NCBI RefSeq assembly: GCF_030605225.1
Contig: NZ_JAUWAV010000018.1
Span: forward strand, 1 to 64,000
Origin: Geoalkalibacter sp.
Lineage (GTDB): Bacteria > Desulfobacterota > Desulfuromonadia > Desulfuromonadales > Geoalkalibacteraceae
DNA length: 64,000 nt
Direction of reading: 5' to 3'
The notes below the pieces were generated by a model. The model was not told the DNA's origin. It saw only the letters and a program-made list of their open reading frames with translations, and searched no databases. Shown one piece after another: positions 18,458 to 24,820 of this stretch (positions within the stretch are counted from its first letter, which is position 1; each line of letters begins with the position of its first letter). The translations under genes and the position numbers were made by a program.

Positions 18458-18934
18458 ATGGCCACCGACGACCGAGACAAGGACAGACGCCGCCTGGAAC
18501 GCCTGGCGTGGCTGCTGGACAACTCCATCCCCATTCCCGGGATCAAGGCCCGCATCGGCCTTGATCCCCTGCTCGGCCTCTTTCCGGGGATCGGCGACAC
18601 CCTGGGCGCGCTGTTGTCGAGTTACATCCTGGCCGCCGCCTCGCGCCTGGGCGCCCCCAAATCGGTGCTGCTGAAGATGGCCTTCAACATCGCCGTCGAT
18701 GCTCTGGTCGGCACCTTTCCGGTGCTGGGAGATGTCTTTGACATGGCCTGGAAGGCCAACCATCGCAACGTGAAACTGCTCGGCGAATATTTTGAGCAAC
18801 CGCGCAAGACGGTGGTCGCCAGCCGCCTCTTCGTATGGACGCTCGGCGCCGCGCTGCTGGGGTTCGTGCTGCTCGTCGGCATGCTTGGATTTTTGCTGGT
18901 GCGGGCGCTGTGGCTTGCGGTGAGTGGCGGGTGA
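18458..18934 (+). CDS. DUF4112 membrane protein
   Basis: A 158-residue protein matching the DUF4112 pattern: LAWLLDNSIPIPGIKARIGLD, then FPGIGDTLGALLSSYIL, NIAVDALVGTFPVLGDVFDMAWKAN and a C-terminal membrane helix (about 128-152). The repeated GxxxD/P(G/V)xGD motifs are typical of the family. Function is unknown. The start is the ATG at 18458 with an aaggaag site; an upstream in-frame ATG at 18407 has none. It is transcribed alone, convergent with the HEPN gene. Confidence 0.82.
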   Translation: MATDDRDKDRRRLERLAWLLDNSIPIPGIKARIGLDPLLGLFPGIGDTLGALLSSYILAAASRLGAPKSVLLKMAFNIAVDALVGTFPVLGDVFDMAWKANHRNVKLLGEYFEQPRKTVVASRLFVWTLGAALLGFVLLVGMLGFLLVRALWLAVSGG

Positions 18935-18979
18935 AGGGGTGACAAGAGCGCGAAGGGATCGACTTCATTGATCGACGGG

Positions 18980-19375
18980 TCAAGACGTGGGCATGATTGC
19001 CTCCACGACGACATCCAGCATGCGCTGCGCGGTCTCGAAAAACCTGCGCGCCTCATCCAGGGATGGCTTGCCATGGGGGAGCAAACCCAGTTCGCCGGGG
19101 TATCGCGCCTCGATATAAAGCTCATCGAGGGCATGGATGATATCCGCCCCCGGCTCCTCGATCCGTCCCGAATTCAAGGCAAATAGCCGGTTGAGCGAAT
19201 GGGTCTTGGGAACCGGATCCTGGTTGGCCTCCAGCAGCGCCTTCAAGCATTTTTCAATGGCCTGCTGGGCGTGGAAGGCAACAAGGTGCGTGAGTTGCGC
19301 GTCATCGAGGATACGCAGGATCAGCGCGAGATCGTCGCGGGCGGCATTGAGCCATTCCTGGCTAATTCGATTCAT
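18980..19375 (-). CDS. HEPN-domain protein (toxin-like partner)
   Basis: A 131-residue HEPN protein. It starts with the usual WLNAARDDLALILRIL helix, followed by HLVAFHAQQAIEKCLKALLEA and a KTHSL(N)RL segment. The family RNase motif R-x4-H is not obvious. The upstream gene, overlapping by 14 bases, encodes a minimal nucleotidyltransferase, so the two form a HEPN/MNT pair. In characterised pairs HEPN is the toxin and MNT detoxifies it by AMPylation. Activity here is inferred from the pairing. Confidence 0.82.
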   Translation of the reverse strand: MNRISQEWLNAARDDLALILRILDDAQLTHLVAFHAQQAIEKCLKALLEANQDPVPKTHSLNRLFALNSGRIEEPGADIIHALDELYIEARYPGELGLLPHGKPSLDEARRFFETAQRMLDVVVEAIMPTS

Positions 19376-19700
19376 AAAGCTTTTGCCCTTTGGCGACGAT
19401 CTCCCGGGAAAAGGAACTGTTCAATTCGAGAAACTTCTGATGCATGGGACGCGTATGGACGATCAGGTCGGTCGGGTAGCGACGCATGATGTCCTGCATG
19501 GCCTTCGCCACCCGGAGGTAGACCCGGTGCTTCTCCCCCCAGCTTTGCGGCATGAAATCATCCTTCGTGACGACATAAAGATCGATGTCGCTGTCCTTGG
19601 TGGGATCACCCCAGGCGTGGCTTCCAAAAAGAATGATTTTCGCCGGGTCGATGGCCTTGAGACGCTCCACGATTTCTGTTTTGACCTCTTCGTTCATCAT
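19362..19700 (-). CDS. mntA: MNT-type nucleotidyltransferase (antitoxin-like)
   Basis: A roughly 112-residue minimal nucleotidyltransferase with the motif FGSHAWGDPTKDSDIDLYVV, which provides the GSxxxG loop and the two catalytic aspartates DxD. The start is at 19700 or 19697 (two consecutive Met), preceded by ggaga; an earlier in-frame ATG at 19736 lacks a ribosome site. It is translated ahead of the HEPN gene, which it overlaps. A promoter embedded in a 54-bp repeat lies upstream and is shared in sequence with the antiporter gene. Confidence 0.82.
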   Translation of the reverse strand: MMNEEVKTEIVERLKAIDPAKIILFGSHAWGDPTKDSDIDLYVVTKDDFMPQSWGEKHRVYLRVAKAMQDIMRRYPTDLIVHTRPMHQKFLELNSSFSREIVAKGQKLYESN

Positions 19701-19736
19701 CACGAGATGTCTCCGCAAAATTCCCTGAACGGGCAT

Positions 19737-19790
19737 GACGGCGGCAAACCGTCTGAAAACACTCTAATTTGCTGCACCATGCGTGTCAAG
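19737..19790 (-). promoter_or_regulatory. HEPN/MNT promoter, copy A of a 54-bp repeat
   Basis: On the minus strand TTGACA (19784-19789) and TAGAGT (19761-19766) are 17 bases apart. The whole 54-bp block matches copy B at 22441-22494 at about 44 of 54 positions without gaps, including a shared 16-base core across the -10 region and a shared region after the start. Confidence 0.7.
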
Positions 19791-19896
19791 TTATCGCCCT
19801 TCCCCGCGACAGTACAAAAAGCTGCGAAAAACATCGGCCGGCAGCTGACGCTCATCGACTCCGCCGCCCTGCGCCTGCCAAAATCGTGTTCACCCT

Positions 19897-22371
19897 CTAG
19901 GTCAGATTTCTGAGATCATCCGCCGAACGCGCCTTGCACAGACTCTCATAGCGCCCCGGTGCCGAAACAAAATGCGCGATCTCGGCAAGTTGCGTCAGAT
20001 GTTCGCTGGGCTGGTCGCTGGGGGAGAGCACCAGAAAGATCAGATGCGCCGGTGCGGCGGCATGGGGAAATACGACCCCTTCGGGGCTGATGCCGAGAAA
20101 AGTGATGGAGTGAAGCAGATCTGGAATCCGCACATGCGGCACGATGACGCCCGGTCTCACCTCGGCGGCAAAGGTCGAGATGCTTTCGATGAGGGCGTTT
20201 TCGATCCTGCGCAGACGCAGCGGCTGCGCGGCGAATTCCGTCGCCAGCAGTCGATAAAGCACCTTCTGGAAGGATTCGGCCGGGATGTCGAAGACCGTGC
20301 GAGTCGGCGAAAGGGAACGGGGCATGGCGATGCGGGCAGGCGGCTGAACGCTCGGCGCGGACTCCGCGGGATAGAGCATGATGAAGCTCTCCGGCACCAG
20401 ATTCGCCAGGTAGTTGGGCAACTGGTCGAAGGCCTGGTTCCATGCGACCGAGCCCCGGCGGGCGCCGAGAACGACCACCAGATCGTCGGGGCGCAGCTTC
20501 AACCGCAGGCGCCGCAGAACCTCGTTCCAATCGGGGGCATGCTCAAAGGTCGAGGGCGCATCCGGGGGGGTGCCGTCGAGATAGCTTTGATAAACCTGGG
20601 AGTCCTCACCGACGCTATAGCCGAGAATAATGGCGCTGAGGCGGTTGGCCATCTGCTTCACCGTGTGCACCGCCTCCAGAAAACCGGGGATGCGGTCGGC
20701 ACCCTCGGGCACCAGAAGGATGATGCGCTCGGTGGTGTTCAAGGGATGTCCCAAACGCGCCACCAAGAGCATCTGCCGCGTCTGTTCGAGCACCTGGTCG
20801 AGAACGCTGCCGAAAATCCCTCTTCGCGATGAACTCTTGCCGTCCCAGCCGATAATCACGGTGGAGGTGCGTGTCTCGATGATCCCCCGGGCGATGCCGT
20901 CGGCGAAGTTGTGGTCGACGCGGGTCAGGGGAACGACGGGAACGTTCACCCCCGAAGCGTAGGCGACGGCGTGGCTGAGCATCTTCTCGGCCATTTCCAC
21001 GAACTTGCTCTCTCCTTCCTCATCGGAGGGGACGACCGTGAGGGGATAGACGGGTTCCGTCGAGTCGGGCTCGCGCAGAACGAGGGCCAGATCCATGAGG
21101 GCGCCGGCAGTGGCGGGGTTGGCCATGGGGACGAGGATGCGCTGCGGCGCATGGCCCGGAGAGTAGGGTTTACGCTCCTCCTGAAGGGCGACTTCCCGCC
21201 CGTACTTCTCCACGACCCAGGGTCCGAGGATGCAGGTCACCAGGATCATCATGATGGCGCCGTTGAGTACCGCGTCGTCGAAGAGCCCCACCTCCATGCC
21301 GATGAGGGTGGCGGCCAGGGTCGCGGCGGCCTGCGGAACCGAGAGCCCGAAGACCGTCCAGCCCTCGGCGGCAGAGAAGCCGCAGAGTTTCTCCGCCGCC
21401 TTGGCGGCGATCCACTTGGTCAGGCTTACCGTGACCGTCATCGCCACCATGACCTTCCAGGCGCGCACATCCCCGGCCAGAATGCGCAAATCGACGAGCA
21501 TCCCGATGGAAAGAAGAAAAAACGGGATGAAGATGGCTTCCCCGACAAAATGGATGCGGTTGTTGAGAAGGCCGTGCTCGGGAATCAGGCGGTTGAGGGC
21601 GAGCCCCACCATGAAGGCGCCGACGATCGGCTCGATGCCGGCGACTTCGGCCAGATAGGCGCCGCCGAAGAGGGCCGTCAGAATGAAAAAATATTCCGAG
21701 AGCTGACCGACGTTGCGATTGCGAAAAAACCAGCGCCCCATGCGCGGCAATCCAACCCAGATCAGCACCACATAAATCGAAAGCAGGGCGACCAGGCGAA
21801 TCCAGAAAACGGCATCGAGGGCGCCGCGCGTCGATGCCGCCACTACGGCGAGCACCAGCAGCGCCGCGGTATCGGTGATGATCGTGCCCCCGACGGCCAT
21901 GGTCACCGCCTGGCTCTTGGCAATCCCGTAGCGCGAGGCGATGGGGAAGCTGACCAGCGTGTGCGAAGCGAACATGCTCGCCAGCAAAATGGCCGCGGCC
22001 GTACCGTAACCCAGAATCAACCCGACGCCGAACCCGATACTGATGGGAATGACGAACGTCAACACACCGAACAGCAGGCTGCGGTTGCGATGGCGCTTGA
22101 AGCCGTGCAGGTCGATTTCGACCCCGGCCATGAACATCAGATACAGCAACCCGACAGTGCCCAGCAGCACGATGGTCTGGTCGCGCTCCAGAAGATTGAG
22201 GGCGTTTGGACCGACGATCGCCCCGGCGATGATGATGCCGATGAGGCCGGGGATGCGCATGCGCTGCAGAAGCAGGGGCGCAAACAGAAAAATCCCCATG
22301 GCGATCGCGACGATCAAAACGGGATGACTGATGGGAAGGGAGGGAGATGTAAAAAGAAAATTCTCCGGCAT
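19897..22371 (-). CDS. CPA2 cation:proton antiporter with Usp-like and PTS EIIA-like domains
   Basis: An 824-residue protein in three parts. Residues 1-400 are a CPA2-type Na+/K+:H+ exchanger with a dozen or more membrane helices (AGVEIDLHGF, and GVLTFVIPISIGFGVGL). Residues about 410-680 contain one or two universal-stress-like alpha/beta segments. Residues about 690-824 resemble a PTS EIIA type 2 domain with VPHVR, where H746 aligns with the phosphorylated histidine. This suggests transport controlled by nucleotide binding and possibly by phosphorylation. The ATG at 22371 has an aggga site; the earlier codons have none. Confidence 0.85.
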   Translation of the reverse strand: MPENFLFTSPSLPISHPVLIVAIAMGIFLFAPLLLQRMRIPGLIGIIIAGAIVGPNALNLLERDQTIVLLGTVGLLYLMFMAGVEIDLHGFKRHRNRSLLFGVLTFVIPISIGFGVGLILGYGTAAAILLASMFASHTLVSFPIASRYGIAKSQAVTMAVGGTIITDTAALLVLAVVAASTRGALDAVFWIRLVALLSIYVVLIWVGLPRMGRWFFRNRNVGQLSEYFFILTALFGGAYLAEVAGIEPIVGAFMVGLALNRLIPEHGLLNNRIHFVGEAIFIPFFLLSIGMLVDLRILAGDVRAWKVMVAMTVTVSLTKWIAAKAAEKLCGFSAAEGWTVFGLSVPQAAATLAATLIGMEVGLFDDAVLNGAIMMILVTCILGPWVVEKYGREVALQEERKPYSPGHAPQRILVPMANPATAGALMDLALVLREPDSTEPVYPLTVVPSDEEGESKFVEMAEKMLSHAVAYASGVNVPVVPLTRVDHNFADGIARGIIETRTSTVIIGWDGKSSSRRGIFGSVLDQVLEQTRQMLLVARLGHPLNTTERIILLVPEGADRIPGFLEAVHTVKQMANRLSAIILGYSVGEDSQVYQSYLDGTPPDAPSTFEHAPDWNEVLRRLRLKLRPDDLVVVLGARRGSVAWNQAFDQLPNYLANLVPESFIMLYPAESAPSVQPPARIAMPRSLSPTRTVFDIPAESFQKVLYRLLATEFAAQPLRLRRIENALIESISTFAAEVRPGVIVPHVRIPDLLHSITFLGISPEGVVFPHAAAPAHLIFLVLSPSDQPSEHLTQLAEIAHFVSAPGRYESLCKARSADDLRNLT

Positions 22372-22440
22372 TGAGTCCCTGTGAGATGCGAACGAGCGAA
22401 CAAGGGGTGTGACAGGCGGCAAGAGGCCTATCTCTACGAA

Positions 22441-22494
22441 GACGGCGGCGAACCGACGAAAAACACTCTAATTTGGAGAGGCATGAGTGTCAAG
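22441..22494 (-). promoter_or_regulatory. Antiporter promoter, copy B of the 54-bp repeat
   Basis: On the minus strand TTGACA (22488-22493) and TAGAGT (22465-22470) are 17 bases apart. The predicted start lies about 87 bases before the antiporter ATG. See copy A for the comparison. Confidence 0.7.
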
Positions 22495-22554
22495 CTACGG
22501 GGGAGAAGCGACAACCAAAAGCACATTTTTAAAATTACCAGCGAATGGAAGCCC

Positions 22555-23052
22555 CTAGCCCCCTCTCCTCTTCTCCGCAAAAAACCGCGCCGCAATCTCG
22601 GTGTGCATGACAAACCCCAGTTCGATGGGTCGTTCAATGAGCACCACCTCCTGGGTTTCCTCCGAGGAAAAGGGCTTGAGGCAGTCGGCGGGGCGCGGCG
22701 CGGCCAGGCCGAAGACCACCAGGGTGCCGTCGAGGCCGTTCATGACGTCGTAGAGCCGCAGTTCCTCGCTCGATACCGCGATTCCCGTTTCTTCCCGCGC
22801 CTCGCGGCTGGCCGCCTGCTGCCAGGTTTCCCCGTAGTCGATGTAGCCGCCGGGCAGGGTCAGGGTGCCCTTGCGCGGTTCGATGTTGCGCCGGATGACC
22901 GCCAGACCGTCGCCGACAGGCAGCACCACCACCGCCACCGGCAAGGGGTTGAGATAACTGGAGTGGCCGCAGTTGCGACACTGGCGCGGCCAGGGTTGAG
23001 CGGCGGCGAATGGGGCGCCGCAATAGGAGCAGTGAGAATTTTTTTCGCGCAC
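22555..23052 (-). CDS. Nudix hydrolase with zinc ribbon
   Basis: A 165-residue protein. An N-terminal zinc ribbon (C8, C11, C25, C28) precedes a complete Nudix box: GGYIDYGE, then seven residues and REAREETG. This resembles ADP-ribose/NADH pyrophosphatase-type proteins. The substrate is probably a nucleoside diphosphate derivative; NAD(H) is possible because NudC proteins share the ribbon, but the N-terminal NudC domain is absent. The start is a GTG at 23052 with an aaagga site. It is divergent from the mycofactocin operon. Confidence 0.85.
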   Translation of the reverse strand: MREKNSHCSYCGAPFAAAQPWPRQCRNCGHSSYLNPLPVAVVVLPVGDGLAVIRRNIEPRKGTLTLPGGYIDYGETWQQAASREAREETGIAVSSEELRLYDVMNGLDGTLVVFGLAAPRPADCLKPFSSEETQEVVLIERPIELGFVMHTEIAARFFAEKRRGG

Positions 23053-23133
23053 GGAAGCATCCTTTCCTTTTTCAACAGTTTACCCCAGTTCACAACAAAA
23101 CAACGGTTTAGCTTCATGTAGACAATTGCCATG

Positions 23134-23152
23134 GTGTAGAAATACGCTACAC
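23134..23152 (+). promoter_or_regulatory. 19-bp palindrome upstream of the sigma54 promoter
   Basis: GTGTAGAAATACGCTACAC is a perfect 6-bp inverted repeat around 7 bases. It lies about 130 bases before the -24 element, the usual distance for an enhancer-binding protein of a sigma54 promoter. It could instead serve the divergent Nudix gene. Confidence 0.5.
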
Positions 23153-23279
23153 ATCAGAGCACGAAGCCACTCCCGTCACCTTCCCGTCCTGCCCCATTTC
23201 TCCACACTCTGTTCAAGCCAGCGGGAATCCGCGCCAGCCCTTCACGCTTAAGTCCAACATATACCGACGTTTTATTCAT

Positions 23280-23295
23280 TGGCATCTGCGTTGCA
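23280..23295 (+). promoter_or_regulatory. Sigma54 (RpoN) promoter of the mycofactocin operon
   Basis: The sequence TGGCATCTGCGTTGCA has GG at 23281-23282 and GC at 23293-23294, exactly ten bases apart, matching the -24/-12 consensus TGGCAC-N5-TTGCA with one mismatch in the first block. The predicted start is near 23306, about 53 bases before mftA. Confidence 0.72.
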
Positions 23296-23358
23296 ATACT
23301 TAGCGCAACAGGACGATGCGCAAGCATTGATCACCAATTCGCTGCAAAGGAGAGAATC

Positions 23359-23466
23359 ATGGAAGTTGAACAGCTCAACCCCGAGGCATGCACGGAAGAA
23401 CCGGAAATTCTGGAGGAAATCCAGGTCGAAGAGTTGGCCATCGACGGCATCTGCGGAGTGTACTGA
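23359..23466 (+). CDS. mftA: Mycofactocin precursor peptide MftA
   Basis: A 35-residue peptide with an aaggagag ribosome site. The leader is acidic (EEPEILEEIQVEELA), and the C-terminus ends in IDGICGVY, the conserved core of MftA. In the known pathway MftC, helped by MftB, oxidatively decarboxylates and cyclises the terminal Val-Tyr, which becomes the redox-active part of mycofactocin. The most common core has Met where this one has Ile (IDGMCGVY). mftB starts one base after the stop codon. Identification is secure because of the C-terminus and the following mftB and mftC. Confidence 0.95.
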   Translation: MEVEQLNPEACTEEPEILEEIQVEELAIDGICGVY

Positions 23467-23467
23467 G

Positions 23468-23725
23468 ATGGCGGCGGCAGGCATTAAGCTGCATCCCGCC
23501 TGCCGCGTGAGGCAAGAGGGGTTCGGTCTCCTGTTTTATGACAGCAGGGGGCCGCGCCTTCTCTTCGCCGCAACCGGCAATCTGCTTCCCGCCGATTTTT
23601 TCGATGAGGTCCGTACCCCGGACGAACTGGTCCAGGGCCTTTCCAGCGGCCGGCAACACGCGTTGCGCAAGCTCGTGGCGCAACTTCTCGATAAAGGATT
23701 CCTGCGTGAGCAACCGATTTGTTGA
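23468..23725 (+). CDS. mftB: Mycofactocin peptide chaperone MftB
   Basis: An 85-residue PqqD-like RiPP recognition protein. It shows the MftB pattern of a basic LHPACRVRQEGFGLLFYDSRG strand region followed by LLFAATGN and a helical C-terminus. MftB binds the MftA leader and presents the peptide to MftC. The ATG at 23468 lies one base after the mftA stop; longer readings upstream overlap mftA out of frame and are not credible. The stop overlaps the start of mftC by 20 bases. Confidence 0.92.
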   Translation: MAAAGIKLHPACRVRQEGFGLLFYDSRGPRLLFAATGNLLPADFFDEVRTPDELVQGLSSGRQHALRKLVAQLLDKGFLREQPIC

Positions 23726-24746
23726 TATGGGCCTGCGTGCCCCGGTCAATCTGACCTGGGAAGTGACCTACGCGTGCAATCTGCGCTGCACCCACTGCCT
23801 TTCAGCCTCGGGCGAGCCGGCGGCGGATGAATTGAGCACCGCCGAGGCCCTCGACCTGGTGGAGCAGATGCACCGGGAGCGCGTCTTCCAGATCAATTTC
23901 GGCGGCGGCGAACCCTTCATGCGCCCCGACTTCGAAGAGATTCTTGCCGCGTGCCATGCGCGCGGCATCATGACCTGCATTTCCACCAACGGCACCCTGC
24001 TCGATGCCGCGTTGGTGGAGCGCCTCTCGCGCACCCGTCTGGTGGCCATCCAGGTGAGCCTCGACGGCGCCGAGAAGAGCACCTGCGAGGCGATCCGCGG
24101 CCAGGGCACCTACGATGACGCCCTCAAGGCTCTGCGCCTGCTGGCGAAAAGCTCCATCCCGACCAGCATCAATACGGTGCTCACCCGGCAGAATGCCCAG
24201 GAAATCCCCGCCATGTACGATCTCGCCGAGCAACTGGGTGTGACCCTGCGCGTCAGCCGTTTTCGCCCCTCGGGGCGCGGCAGCGACAACTGGGAATCCC
24301 TGCGCCCCACCGCTCAGCAGCTTCTGGACTTTTCCGCCTGGCTGGAGAGCCGCGGCGATGTGCGCACCGGCGACAGTTTCTTCTCCCTGACCGCCCAGGA
24401 GCGCCAGGGGCTGGGCCTCAACCTGTGCGGCGCGGCCAAGCTGACCTGCTGCGTCGGCCCCACCGGCAAGGTTTATCCCTGCGCTTTCATGCAGCTCGAC
24501 GCCTTCGAGGCCGGTTCGCTGCGCACGCGGAGCTTTCAGCACATCTGGCAGAGCGCGGAGATTTTCGCGTCCCTGCGCGGGCTGCGCATTCACAGCTGCG
24601 AGGACTGCCAGCGCTTCGACCAGTGTCACGGCGGCTGTCCGGCGGTGGCCTATCACCTCAAGAACGACATCGAAGGCGGGGATCCCGAGTGCCTGGAGCG
24701 CTGCGTGACCTCCATCGCCGAGGAAAACAAGACGGCGGCGGCCTGA
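23706..24746 (+). CDS. mftC: Mycofactocin radical SAM maturase MftC
   Basis: A 346-residue radical SAM/SPASM enzyme. The SAM-cluster cysteines are C24, C28 and C31 (ACNLRCTHC), followed by FGGGEPF. The C-terminal SPASM region carries LCGAAKLTCCVG, VYPCAF, CEDCQRFDQCHGGCPA and a final C. MftC performs the two-step modification of the Val-Tyr terminus of MftA. I chose the GTG at 23706, which has an aaagga site seven bases upstream inside mftB; the ATG at 23727, directly after the mftB stop, is the alternative. The adjacent MftA and MftB make the assignment firm. Confidence 0.94.
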   Translation: MSNRFVDMGLRAPVNLTWEVTYACNLRCTHCLSASGEPAADELSTAEALDLVEQMHRERVFQINFGGGEPFMRPDFEEILAACHARGIMTCISTNGTLLDAALVERLSRTRLVAIQVSLDGAEKSTCEAIRGQGTYDDALKALRLLAKSSIPTSINTVLTRQNAQEIPAMYDLAEQLGVTLRVSRFRPSGRGSDNWESLRPTAQQLLDFSAWLESRGDVRTGDSFFSLTAQERQGLGLNLCGAAKLTCCVGPTGKVYPCAFMQLDAFEAGSLRTRSFQHIWQSAEIFASLRGLRIHSCEDCQRFDQCHGGCPAVAYHLKNDIEGGDPECLERCVTSIAEENKTAAA

Positions 24747-24750
24747 ATAA

Positions 24751-24789
24751 CCCCCTCTCCCCAGCCCTCTCCCACGAGGGGAGAGGGGG
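24751..24789 (+). repeat. Perfect 12-bp inverted repeat between mftC and the OYE gene
   Basis: CCCCCTCTCCCC at 24751-24762 pairs perfectly with its complement at 24778-24789 around a 15-base loop. Elements of this composition are widespread intergenic repeats in proteobacteria; a related but degenerate sequence lies at about 37037-37075. In the transcript it would form a very stable hairpin and could adjust downstream mRNA levels. Confidence 0.7.
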
Positions 24790-24820
24790 AGCGTGAAACA
24801 AATCAAGGAGATCCGACACC

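Noticed and set aside
20911-22374. 487-codon + frame opposite the antiporter gene
   Set aside because: Composition rich in His, Gln and Asp is typical of an antisense shadow; the minus-strand antiporter is clear.
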